Positions 15,143 to 22,853 of a DNA stretch of 24,889 nucleotides are shown piece by piece (positions within the stretch are counted from its first letter, which is position 1; each line of letters starts with the position of its first letter). The translations under genes and the position numbers were made by a program. Location of the stretch: the NCBI GenBank assembly GCA_035483935.1, contig DATHPK010000077.1, positions 1 to 24,889 on the forward strand. Reading direction: 5' to 3'. This DNA is from Bog-473 sp035483935 (GTDB lineage Bacteria; Actinomycetota; Acidimicrobiia; Acidimicrobiales; RAAP-2). The notes beneath the pieces are model-generated. The model saw only the letters and a list, made by a program, of their open reading frames with translations. It searched no databases and was not told the DNA's origin.

Positions 15143-15630
15143 CGGGCACCGACGCCGAGAGGCGTTCGCGAGGTTCGGTGCGTCGTGTGCGTCGGATCGA
15201 GGTTCGTGATGGGTCGATTTCCGTGTCGTTCTTGCCCCGGTGACGTTAGCGCGAGCGCGGTCCGGGACCTCGATGGCGTCTTCGGTGCAAGCAGGTGGCA
15301 GGCCGGTGGTTTCGACCCTGCGAAAGGAGCGCTGGTAGGAGCGTCATACAGCACCCTGGCCTGGGAAAACAGGCATCTTCGCCACCGCAATTCGACCACA
15401 ACAAGGGGGTACCCCATGACCTTTTGCTCTGTACCGGAAACCCCCGAAGGGTAAGAGTGAATTTGAATGCGCAGTGGAGGGGGCGGAGGGTGAAGCGAGA
15501 GAAGAAGCGGCTCTTTGGGCGGGACGATACCCACGCGCGGGCGCGCGCGTCCGACGACGCTGGTCGCGGGGAGGGAGAAGAGTCTACGGTGGTCACGTCG
15601 GCCAGCGGCAGAAGCAGGAGCGTGGAGTCG
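15143..15630. other. Long noncoding region between rnd and the GGDEF gene
   Basis: A 488-nt stretch with no solid gene; it must hold the divergent promoters. It contains a hairpin GCCTG-GGAAAA-CAGGC (15359-15374), a perfect palindrome GGGGTACCCC (15406-15415) and a possible 12-codon leader peptide (15416-15454). The plus-strand frame of the GGDEF gene is open from 15295, but residues before ~15600 are basic, unordered and unlike the family. I read this as leader, not protein. Confidence 0.5.
15416..15454 (+). CDS. Possible 12-residue leader peptide
   Basis: ATG followed by 11 codons and TAA encodes MTFCSVPETPEG. AAGGGGG lies about 6 nt upstream as a ribosome site, inside the palindrome GGGGTACCCC. 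It lies ~180 nt before the GGDEF start. There are no repeated codons that would indicate attenuation by a given amino acid. Could be chance. Confidence 0.25.
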   Translation: MTFCSVPETPEG

Positions 15631-16170
15631 ATGTTGCAGGAGTTCACTTCCGGGGACCCCAAGACTTCCCGGCGCACGCCCCGGGCGGGCAAGTACGACC
15701 AGCTCTGGCAGCTGTCCATGTCCGACCCGCATACCGGTCTTGCCAATCAGCTGCTGCTGCTCGATCGCCTCACCCAGGCGATCGCCCGGATGCGACGCCA
15801 CGGCGGCGAAGTGGTCGTCTGTCACGTCAACCTCGAGAACCTCGGGGAGATCAACACCGATCTCGGCTACACCATCGGGAACACAGTCCTGTGCGAGATG
15901 GCGGACCGCCTCAAATCGGTCCTGCGGACGGAGGACACGATCGGCCGCGTCGGGGGCAACGAGCTGGTCGTGGTGTTGGCGGTCACCGACGAACAGTCGG
16001 TTGGTCCCCTCACCCGCCGGCTCCAGAGGACGCTGGACGAGCCCGTCGTCGTCGCCGGGCAGCCGATCAGGCTCCGCGCCACGCTGGGCGTCGCGCTCGC
16101 CGAGGACGCCGAGTCGGCGGAGGACGTGTTGGCCCGTGCCGATCGCTCCACCCGTGCCGGCAGCCGCTGA
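15631..16170 (+). CDS. Degenerate GGDEF-domain protein
   Basis: A GGDEF fold of ~150 residues, starting MSDPHTGLANQLLLLDRL as in diguanylate cyclases. The ATG at 15631 gives 179 residues; upstream GTGs (15622, 15589) are possible. Key acidic residues are replaced: the DxD metal motif is N-L-E (Asn67), the guanine-contact GD is GN (Asn84), and the signature GGDEF is GGNEL (108-112). Asn75 of the E-I-N segment remains. It therefore probably does not make cyclic di-GMP and may bind GTP or act as a partner protein. The short N-terminus has no sensor or membrane segment, and no I-site RxxD is seen before the signature. It is monocistronic, with a long leader upstream. Confidence 0.8.
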   Translation: MLQEFTSGDPKTSRRTPRAGKYDQLWQLSMSDPHTGLANQLLLLDRLTQAIARMRRHGGEVVVCHVNLENLGEINTDLGYTIGNTVLCEMADRLKSVLRTEDTIGRVGGNELVVVLAVTDEQSVGPLTRRLQRTLDEPVVVAGQPIRLRATLGVALAEDAESAEDVLARADRSTRAGSR

Positions 16171-16353
16171 GGACGCCTGGTTCCCTGCCGATCCGGCTTG
16201 AAGGGCCCTAGCCGGGCGCTCAACCAGCGGCTTTAGCTATTCCAACGATTGTCAGAGCATCCGCTCCGGCCGACGCGCCGCGGGAATTAGGGCATTTAAG
16301 TCAGGAGTATCGGCTCTGGCGGCCGGCGAAACGGGCGTGCAGGCTGAACCACG

Positions 16354-16692
16354 ATGTCGATGTACAGCGAACTCCTGAGCGAGTTGTGTGCCGAAATGGA
16401 CCCGGTGGAATTGCCGACCTCCCGCGACGAGCTCGTCGTGGTGTTGCTGCAATGTCGACGGCGCCTTCAAGGCCATGGAATGGACCCGAGCCATGTGATG
16501 GCCGAGGACCTGGCACTCGAGCTCGACCACGACCGCATGCTGTTGCGGTTGTGCGCTGCCATGGGCATCCAGAGCGGGCCGGCACGCTTCGCCAATCCGC
16601 TGGCGGAGCGGTCGCGTCTCGAGTCCCTGCTGCGGGGGGCCGGCGTGGACTTCAGGACGCTCGACGATCAGCGCCGGGTCGCCGTTTCCTGA
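16354..16692 (+). CDS. Hypothetical protein, 112 residues
   Basis: Not recognised. A leucine- and acid-rich, probably all-helical soluble protein. Segments: MYSELLSELCAEMDPVELPTSRDELVVVLLQCRRRL, then MAEDLALELDHDRMLLRLCAAMGI, then a basic C-terminus with two short helices. There are three Cys, spread with no metal motif. Codon use has GC-rich third positions like its neighbours, which supports coding, but no ribosome site is seen before ATG 16354 (or ATG 16360). The gene sits between the GGDEF gene and the convergent DevR-like gene. The opposite-strand frame over the same region looks like a shadow. Confidence 0.6.
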   Translation: MSMYSELLSELCAEMDPVELPTSRDELVVVLLQCRRRLQGHGMDPSHVMAEDLALELDHDRMLLRLCAAMGIQSGPARFANPLAERSRLESLLRGAGVDFRTLDDQRRVAVS

Positions 16693-16736
16693 CGACGCCA
16701 CGGGCAGTGCCGGGTTGCCGGCCCCGACTGGCCGGA

Positions 16737-17396
16737 TCAGTGCGGGGGAGGAACGGTGGATTTCCGCTCGGCCAGGACCGCCGCATAGACGGCGGCCTCG
16801 GTCCGGCGCCGCATGCCCAGCTTGGACAGCAGGCTTGAGACGTAGTTCTTCACCGTCGCCTCAGCGAGGAAGAGGTGCTCGGCGATCTGGCGGTTCGACT
16901 GCCCCTGCGCGATCAGCTCCAGCACGCGCCGCTCCTGTGGGGTCAGGACCGTCAGTCTGGACTCGGCCTCCTGGTCCTTGCGGAGGCGGTCCCAGAGCTC
17001 CTGGGTGAGGACGGGGTCGAGTAGCGACATGCCCCGGCTCACCCTTCTGATGTCGCCGAGGAGGTCGCCGCCGCCGATCTCCTTCAGGACATAGCCCGAT
17101 GCGCCCGCCATGATGGAGGAGAACAGGGCGTCGTCGTCGGAGTACGAGGTGAGCATCAGGCAGTGGACGTCGGGCATCTCCGACTGGATCTCCCGGCAGA
17201 CCTCGATTCCGGACCCATCGGGCAGTCGCACGTCGAGCACGGCGACGTCGGGCTGGAGCTGGCGGATGAGGCGCAGCCCCTCCGCCGCTGACCCCGACTC
17301 GCCGACGACCTCGAGATCGTCCTCCGCTTCGAGCAGTGTGCGCAGCCCCGTCCGGACGAGCTCATGGTCGTCCAGTACGAACACCCGAATCCCCAT
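16737..17396 (-). CDS. DevR/DosR-like response regulator (NarL/LuxR family)
   Basis: A 219-residue transcription regulator. The receiver domain has the acidic pair Asp9/Asp10, phosphoacceptor Asp55 in VLDVRLPDGSGIE, the Thr in LMLTSYSDDD and Lys105 in GYVLKEI. A linker leads to a LuxR-type helix-turn-helix (~148-210): LTPQERRVLELIAQGQSNRQIAEHLFL, then TVKNYVSSLLSKLGM. The receiver, linker and recognition helix (LAEATVKNYVSSLLSKLGMRR) closely resemble mycobacterial DevR/DosR, the hypoxia/dormancy regulator. The gene diverges from a DevS-like kinase, its likely partner, with ~120 nt between starts. Start ATG 17396-17394 has no clear ribosome site. Orthology to DosR is an inference; target genes cannot be named from this window. 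Confidence 0.92.
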   Translation of the reverse strand: MGIRVFVLDDHELVRTGLRTLLEAEDDLEVVGESGSAAEGLRLIRQLQPDVAVLDVRLPDGSGIEVCREIQSEMPDVHCLMLTSYSDDDALFSSIMAGASGYVLKEIGGGDLLGDIRRVSRGMSLLDPVLTQELWDRLRKDQEAESRLTVLTPQERRVLELIAQGQSNRQIAEHLFLAEATVKNYVSSLLSKLGMRRRTEAAVYAAVLAERKSTVPPPH

Positions 17397-17501
17397 CGGT
17401 CAATTGTGCCACGCCACCACCCGTCACCGGCTCCATCGGCACCTCTTCGTGAGCGGTTTGTGCGTCCTGTGTGCGTGGCGTGAGTTCGCCGCCGCCAGCA
17501 G

Positions 17502-17507
17502 TAGCCT
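17502..17507 (+). promoter_or_regulatory. Possible -10 element giving a leaderless kinase mRNA
   Basis: TAGCCT fits TAnnnT and ends 8 nt before the GTG at 17516, the spacing expected if transcription starts on the start codon. No ribosome site precedes that GTG, which supports a leaderless reading. Confidence 0.4.
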
Positions 17508-17515
17508 GGCTCGGC

Positions 17516-18703
17516 GTGCAGGCGGTGCAGCCCTTCGACCAGATCGACGATCCTGCCAGGCTGCGCCGCCTGGTGCAGGCGATCCTGATCCTCGATGCCG
17601 AGCTGCACCTGCCGGTCGTGTTGCGCCGCATCATCGAGGAGGCCTGCGACCTCGTCGACGCGCAGTTCGGCGCGCTGGGCGTCCTGTCGGCCGACGGCCA
17701 AACGCTCGACCAATTCATTACCGTCGGCCTCGACAGCGAACAGGAGCAGTCCATTGGCCCCCGTCCGACGGGTCGCGGCGTGCTCGGGACCCTGATCGCT
17801 GACGACAAGCCGCTCCGGCTCGCCAACATTTCCGAGAGCCCTGACAGCTTCGGCACCCCGGAATTGCATCCGGGGATGACCTCGTTCCTCGGCGTCCCCG
17901 TGCGGGTGCACGGCGAGGTCTATGGCAACCTCTATCTGACGAACAAACGGAGCGCCAAGGAGTTCTCCGGCGAGGACGAGGAGCTGGTGCTGGCGTTGGC
18001 CATGGCGGCCGGCATCGCCATCGAGAACGCCCGCCTGCACGCGCTGGTGCGCGACCATGCGCTCACCGAGGACCGTGACCGCATCGCGCGGGACCTGCAC
18101 GACTCGGTCATCCAGCGCCTGTTCGCCATCGGCCTCTCGCTCCAGGGGACGGCGCGGCTCGTCGAGCGTCCCGAGGCGGTCATGCGTATTGCAGAGGCGA
18201 TCGACAAGCTGGACGAGACGATCCGGCAACTGCGCAAGGCCATCTTCGACATCGAGCTGACGATCAACAAGGAGGGCCTCCATCCCAAGGTCCTCGATCT
18301 GGTGCACGAGCTGCGGCCCGTGCTCAACCTCCATCCTCAGGTGTCGATCATCGGTCCGGTGGACTTCGCGGTCAACGGCCAGCTGGCAGAAGCGGTCTTG
18401 GCCGTCCTGCGCGAGGCGCTCACCAATGTGGGCAAGCACGCTCAGGCCACCAAGGTCGTCGTCACGGTCACCGCGGGCGACGAGCTGCGGGTCGTCGTGG
18501 CCGACGACGGCGTCGGCGTGGGGCCTGCCGCAACGCGCTCCGGTGCGCTCGGACTCAGGAACATGCGCCAACGGGCGGAACGCCTCGAGGGTGGCATGGA
18601 GATCGGTACGTCGAGGGAGGGAGGCACCCGTCTCACATGGCACGTGCCCCTCCCGGAGCTCGACGACGCCTTGGCCGCCGAGGCCGGCACAACCTCCCTC
18701 TGA
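17516..18703 (+). CDS. GAF-domain sensor histidine kinase, DevS/DosT-like
   Basis: A 395-residue cytosolic kinase, one GAF domain plus a HisKA_3/HATPase core, partner of the divergent DevR-like regulator. The GAF domain (~25-180) contains ELHPGMTSFLGVPVRV and GNLYLTNK: His118 aligns with the heme-ligating His149 of DevS, and Tyr140 with its distal Tyr171. A bound heme sensing O2, NO or CO is therefore likely. The phosphoacceptor is His195 in DRIARDLHDSVIQRLFA. ATP-site boxes are REALTNVGKHA (Asn304), DDGVGVG (Asp330) and GALGLRNMRQRAE. DevS has two GAF domains and this has one. An upstream GTG (17471) would add 15 residues; 17516 is preferred for the -10-like element just before it. Confidence 0.92.
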   Translation: MQAVQPFDQIDDPARLRRLVQAILILDAELHLPVVLRRIIEEACDLVDAQFGALGVLSADGQTLDQFITVGLDSEQEQSIGPRPTGRGVLGTLIADDKPLRLANISESPDSFGTPELHPGMTSFLGVPVRVHGEVYGNLYLTNKRSAKEFSGEDEELVLALAMAAGIAIENARLHALVRDHALTEDRDRIARDLHDSVIQRLFAIGLSLQGTARLVERPEAVMRIAEAIDKLDETIRQLRKAIFDIELTINKEGLHPKVLDLVHELRPVLNLHPQVSIIGPVDFAVNGQLAEAVLAVLREALTNVGKHAQATKVVVTVTAGDELRVVVADDGVGVGPAATRSGALGLRNMRQRAERLEGGMEIGTSREGGTRLTWHVPLPELDDALAAEAGTTSL

Positions 18704-18737
18704 GCGCGCCGGCGGAGAGCCGGGTAAGCCCACCCGG

Positions 18738-18766
18738 GCCGAGCGCACCTCGGCGGGCCCGTCTTT
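18738..18766 (+). terminator. Possible terminator after the kinase gene
   Basis: GCCGAG-CGCAC-CTCGGC (18738-18754, 6-bp stem) is followed by the palindrome CGGGCCCG and TCTTT. Another stem, CCGGGT/ACCCGG, lies just before it (18720-18737). The T-run is short, so confidence is low. Confidence 0.35.
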
Positions 18767-18932
18767 AGACACAGCCCGCGAGATTGGCGCTGTCGGGCAC
18801 TGCGACCGTGTCGACGTCGTGGGCCTTCCTTCCCCGTCCCGTGCAGGATTGTCCAGTGCTTCGCGGCCCTGGTCGCCCTAGCATCAGGCCCGAGCACCAC
18901 AGAGCACCATCACCCGGACAAAGGGGGACGAG

Positions 18933-20771
18933 ATGAGCACCACAGTGACGGCCTCCCCGCCCGACCGGTCGTGGTGGGTCAACGCCTTCGGGCGCCGGCA
19001 GCTCTACAAGTACCCCGACACCCTGCCGCGCATCGGCTACTTGTCGATCGTCGTGCTCACGACGATCATGCTCTATTACCTCTACTACGTAGAGGGGGCG
19101 GTCACACCGCGGATGCTGCCCTACTACCACATGTCGTTTCAGTTCTTCCTGTACTTGCTCGTGGTGTCGAACGCGATCGGCGCGTTCAGCGCGTTCATCG
19201 GCGGCCTTTCGGACAAGATCGGGCGCGCCAACCTCACCATCTACGGGACGCTGCTCGTCGCACTCGTCCAACTTCTCGCCATCCCCCACATCACCAGCAA
19301 GTGGGGGTTCGCCGCGTCGTACTGCGTGATCGGCTTCGTCGAGGGCGTCATCCTCGTGTCGACCCCGGCGCTCATGCGCGACTTCTCGCCCCAGATGGGC
19401 CGGGGCGTCGCCATGGGCTTCTGGGCGCTCGGGCCGACGATGGGTGCGCTCTGCGCCAGCCTGGTTGCCACCAACACCCTCGACCACCTCTACCCGTGGC
19501 AGGACCAGTTCATCATCTCTGGTCTTGTGTGTTTGGTAGTCGTGGTGATCTCGTTCTTTTTCCTGCGCGAGCTCTCGCCGCAGCTGCGCGACCAGCTCAT
19601 GGTGTCCGAGCGGGAGCGCGCGCTGGTGGAAGCGAAGGCGATGGGCGTCAACATCGAGTCGGCGACCGCGCACCCGATCCGCTCGATGTTCAAGCTCGAC
19701 CTGGTGTCGTCCTCGATCGCCATCTCGGTCTTCCTGCTCTTCTATTACGCCTCGGTCAGCGTGCTCACCATCTACTGGGTGGTGACGTTCAACCGGACGA
19801 CCGCCCAGGCCAACGGCATCAACGTCTGGCTGGCCGCCGCCCTCTCCCTCGGCCTCGTGGTGGCCGGAGCGCTGTCCGATCTGGCGCGCGTCCGCAAGCC
19901 GTTCATGCTTCTCGGCGCCGTCTGCGCCATGGTGATGATGCTCTTCCTCATCCATCAGACGGGCCAGCCGCACGCCGGCTACTACTCCAACGTCCTGGTG
20001 ATCGTTCTCTTGGCCGTTTCGATCTCGTTGGCGTACGCCCCCTGGATGGCCAACTACACCGAGCAGGTCGAGTCACACAACCCGGCGCTCACCGCGTCGG
20101 GGCTGGCGATCTGGGGCTGGATACTGCGGATCACCGTGGCGCTGTCGTTCCTCGTGTTGCCGTACGTCATCACCACATCGACGGTCCTCGTGGACAATCA
20201 GAATGCTGGTGCTGCGCTGCAGACGATTCAGGCCGCGCAACCGTACGCTCCGGACACGGCTGCGCTGAAGTGCAACACCACGCCGGCTCCGGCGAACGTG
20301 ATTGCCAACCTGAAGACGAGCCCTGAGGCGCGACCAGAGCTCACGACACTCGCCACCATCCTCGAGTCCTGCAACAGCAATCACAACCTGCTCACCGCGA
20401 TAACGGCCGCGGGCGGCCTCAGCAATCCGCACGTGCTCGGGCTCAATGCGTTCAACCCGATCGCCTTGGACGTCCAGAACGGCAAACCGGTGACCCAGGC
20501 GCAGATCGCCGGGGTGGCGAAGTATTCGCCGGCACTGGCGAGCCTGCTCGTCGCCGAGCAGAAGCTGATCCCCGCGCAGAAGACCTCGCCCGGCGAGTGG
20601 AAACGGTGGTGGACCGTCTGCCTGATCGGCATGGCGGTCTTCGCAGTGCTCGTGTTCTTCATGCGGGGCCGATGGAGCCCCCGCGCCGCGCGGCGCGACC
20701 TCGCAGAACGCGACCGGCTGGTCTCCGAGGAGCTGTCCAAGCTGGCGCTGGAGGAGCCGGCGACCGTCTGA
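18933..20771 (+). CDS. MFS transporter with large extracytoplasmic loop before the last helix
   Basis: A 612-residue inner-membrane transporter, longer than the usual 400-480. Twelve helices are plausible. The loop 2-3 signature GGLSDKIGR is at 90-98, and a central cytosolic loop at ~215-255 joins the halves. The extra length is a ~140-residue hydrophilic segment (~412-553) between the penultimate and last helices, predicted outside, with Cys447 and Cys480 that could pair. The last helix (WWTVCLIGMAVFAVLVFF) is followed by a charged cytosolic tail. Overall style is metabolite:proton symport; the substrate is unknown. ATG 18933 has AAAGGGGG 5 nt upstream. The dehydrogenase downstream (86 nt) is co-directional and may be co-expressed, hinting at uptake of a branched or inositol-like compound, which is speculative. 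Confidence 0.88.
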   Translation: MSTTVTASPPDRSWWVNAFGRRQLYKYPDTLPRIGYLSIVVLTTIMLYYLYYVEGAVTPRMLPYYHMSFQFFLYLLVVSNAIGAFSAFIGGLSDKIGRANLTIYGTLLVALVQLLAIPHITSKWGFAASYCVIGFVEGVILVSTPALMRDFSPQMGRGVAMGFWALGPTMGALCASLVATNTLDHLYPWQDQFIISGLVCLVVVVISFFFLRELSPQLRDQLMVSERERALVEAKAMGVNIESATAHPIRSMFKLDLVSSSIAISVFLLFYYASVSVLTIYWVVTFNRTTAQANGINVWLAAALSLGLVVAGALSDLARVRKPFMLLGAVCAMVMMLFLIHQTGQPHAGYYSNVLVIVLLAVSISLAYAPWMANYTEQVESHNPALTASGLAIWGWILRITVALSFLVLPYVITTSTVLVDNQNAGAALQTIQAAQPYAPDTAALKCNTTPAPANVIANLKTSPEARPELTTLATILESCNSNHNLLTAITAAGGLSNPHVLGLNAFNPIALDVQNGKPVTQAQIAGVAKYSPALASLLVAEQKLIPAQKTSPGEWKRWWTVCLIGMAVFAVLVFFMRGRWSPRAARRDLAERDRLVSEELSKLALEEPATV

Positions 20772-20857
20772 GGCAGCCCTCCGGCCGGCCCGCGGCGCCC
20801 TGCCGCCGCCCCGGCGCCGGCGTGCCCGCCCCACGGGCGCAGTGAGAGGATCGTTCC

Positions 20858-22345
20858 ATGCACGCGCTCAAGCACTTCGTCGGCGGCAAGTCCGTGGAGG
20901 GGACATCGGGACGGGAGAGCCCCGTTTTCGACCCCGCCCGCGGGGTGCAGACGGCGGCCGTCCCGCTCGCCTCGGTCGCCGAGGTCGCAACCGCGGTCGA
21001 GGTGGCCAAGGAGGCGGCAGCCGAGTGGGGCGCGGGATCGCTCAGTGCCCGCGCCGCGGTCCTGTTCCGCCTGCGCGATCTCGTCAGCCGCGCTTCGCCG
21101 GATCTGGCCAAGGCGGTCACGGCGGAGCACGGCAAGGTCCTGAGCGACGCCGCCGGCGAGGTAGCGCGCGGGGTCGAGAACATCGAGTTCGCCTGCGGTA
21201 TCCCGCACCTGTTGAAGGGCGCACACTCCACTGAGGTGTCGAGCGGCGTCGACGTGCACACCGTGCTCGAGCCGCTCGGCGTCGTCGCCGGCATCACCCC
21301 GTTCAACTTCCCCGTGATGGTCCCGCTCTGGATGCTGGCCAACGCCATCGCCTGCGGCAACGCCTTCGTGCTGAAGCCCTCCGAGCGCGATCCCTCGCCC
21401 TCGCTGCTGCTGGCCGAGCTCGCCAAGGAGGCTGGCGTCCCCGACGGCGTCCTCAACGTGGTGCACGGTGACGCCGAGGCCGTCGACGCGCTCCTCGTCC
21501 ACCCCGACGTCGCCGCCATCTCGTTCGTCGGCAGCACCCCGATCGCACGGCACGTCTACGAGGAGGGTGCCCACCACGGCAAGCGCGTGCAGGCGCTCGG
21601 CGGCGCCAAGAACCACATGATCGTCCTGCCGGACGCCGACGTCGACGCCGCGGCCGACGCCGCCATCTCGGCGGGCTACGGCTCGGCCGGCGAGCGCTGC
21701 ATGGCGATCTCCGTCGTCGTGGCCGTCGGGAGCGTCGCCGACCCCCTCGTCGAGGCGATCACGGAACGCATTGCCTCCGTCGTCATCGGACCGGGCGATG
21801 ACCCCGAGTCGCAGATGGGGCCGCTCGTCACCGCGCAGCACCGTGACCGCGTGCGTTCCTACATCGACGGTGCCGAGGCCGAGGGCGCGCGCCTCGTCGT
21901 CGACGGCCGCGTCGACAGCAAACATGCAGATGGCTTCTTCCTCGGCTGCACGCTCCTCGACGAGGTCCGGCCCGGCATGCGCGCCTACGACGACGAGATC
22001 TTCGGCCCGGTCCTCGGCGTCGCCCGCGTCCCGACCTACGAGGCAGCCGTCGAGCTCGTCAACGCGAGCCCCTACGGCAATGGGACAGCGATCTTCACCC
22101 GCGACGGCGGCGCGGCGCGCCGATTCCAAAGGGACGTCACCGCCGGCATGGTCGGGGTCAACGTGGCGATCCCGGTCCCGGTCGGCTTCCACTCCTTCGG
22201 CGGGTGGAAGTCCTCGCTGTTCGGGGACAGCGCCATGTACGGCCCCGAGGGCATCCGCTTCTACACGCGGCCCAAGGTGGTGACGACCCGCTGGCCGGAC
22301 CCGTCGACCAGCGAGATCGACCTTGGGTTCCCACGCACGCGCTGA
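20858..22345 (+). CDS. mmsA: CoA-acylating methylmalonate-semialdehyde dehydrogenase
   Basis: A 495-residue aldehyde dehydrogenase that oxidises methylmalonate semialdehyde (or malonate semialdehyde) to propionyl-CoA (or acetyl-CoA) with CO2 release, NAD+ and CoA; it acts in valine, thymine or myo-inositol breakdown. Diagnostic features: GITPFNFPVMVPLWM, then LKPSERDPS, GSTPIARHVYEEG, and LGGAKNHMIVLPDAD, where Asn replaces the general-base Glu of ordinary ALDHs, as in MmsA/IolA. The catalytic Cys281 is in GSAGERCMA, and EIFGPVLGV follows. Start ATG 20858 has AGAGGA 7 nt upstream. No other inositol or valine genes are in the window, so the pathway is undecided. Confidence 0.94.
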   Translation: MHALKHFVGGKSVEGTSGRESPVFDPARGVQTAAVPLASVAEVATAVEVAKEAAAEWGAGSLSARAAVLFRLRDLVSRASPDLAKAVTAEHGKVLSDAAGEVARGVENIEFACGIPHLLKGAHSTEVSSGVDVHTVLEPLGVVAGITPFNFPVMVPLWMLANAIACGNAFVLKPSERDPSPSLLLAELAKEAGVPDGVLNVVHGDAEAVDALLVHPDVAAISFVGSTPIARHVYEEGAHHGKRVQALGGAKNHMIVLPDADVDAAADAAISAGYGSAGERCMAISVVVAVGSVADPLVEAITERIASVVIGPGDDPESQMGPLVTAQHRDRVRSYIDGAEAEGARLVVDGRVDSKHADGFFLGCTLLDEVRPGMRAYDDEIFGPVLGVARVPTYEAAVELVNASPYGNGTAIFTRDGGAARRFQRDVTAGMVGVNVAIPVPVGFHSFGGWKSSLFGDSAMYGPEGIRFYTRPKVVTTRWPDPSTSEIDLGFPRTR

Positions 22346-22387
22346 GATCGCTTGACCTCGCGGGTCGGGCCAAGGTCAACTCTTGAC

Positions 22388-22852
22388 GTGCCCGAGCCGG
22401 ATCCGCTCGCCCTCGTCGTCAACCGACTGGCCATCTCCGACCTCGTGCACGCCTATTGCCAGGGCGTCGACCGGCGCGACCCCGAGGCGGTGGCGCGGCT
22501 CTTCACCGACGACGGCGTCTTCGTCGCCTACGCAGAACCCGGTGCCACCGAGCCGACGAGCCGCAGCGAAGGGCGCGAAGCAATCGCCAGGGCGATCGGC
22601 ATGGCCCGGTACTACAAGCGGACCACGCACACCGTCGGCAACCACCTCGCGGTCGTGGACGGCGAGCAGGCGAAGGGGGAGACCCGCGTCGTCGCGTACC
22701 ACGTCCTCGGCGACGAGGGCGCGGAGAACCTCATGATCTGGCACATCCGCTACCTCGACACGTACGCCCGGGGGTCGGACGGCTGGCGGATTCAGGAGCG
22801 CGAGCTGCGCGTCGACATGGTGAGCAATCAGCCCTTGAACGGAACCTACTGA
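22388..22852 (+). CDS. SnoaL-like (NTF2-fold) protein
   Basis: A 154-residue alpha+beta-cone protein of the SnoaL_4 type, a fold used for polyketide cyclisation, dehydration and isomerisation of steroid-like compounds, or simple ligand binding. The signature start AISDLVHAYCQGVDRRDPEAVARLFTDDGVF is at ~15-45, followed by the strands typical of the fold (HTVGNHLAVVDG, AKGETRVVAYHVL, GWRIQERELRVDMV). GTG 22388 is preferred over TTG 22352 because the family begins just before the first helix. No good ribosome site is seen. It lies 42 nt after mmsA on the same strand, probably in one operon. It ends 1 nt before the convergent LLM oxidoreductase. Confidence 0.85.
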   Translation: MPEPDPLALVVNRLAISDLVHAYCQGVDRRDPEAVARLFTDDGVFVAYAEPGATEPTSRSEGREAIARAIGMARYYKRTTHTVGNHLAVVDGEQAKGETRVVAYHVLGDEGAENLMIWHIRYLDTYARGSDGWRIQERELRVDMVSNQPLNGTY

Positions 22853-22853
22853 C

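Noticed and set aside
15240..15420. tRNA or small stable RNA
   Set aside because: No T-loop GGTTCGA with matching acceptor stem, and no 4.5S, tmRNA or RNase P signature.
15295..15630. N-terminal 112 residues of the GGDEF frame
   Set aside because: No domain, basic and unlike the family. A start near 15631 (or 15589-15622) is more plausible.
16252..16701. 149-codon minus frame opposite the small hypothetical gene
   Set aside because: Its composition looks like a shadow. The plus-strand frame has the GC-rich third positions expected of coding sequence here.
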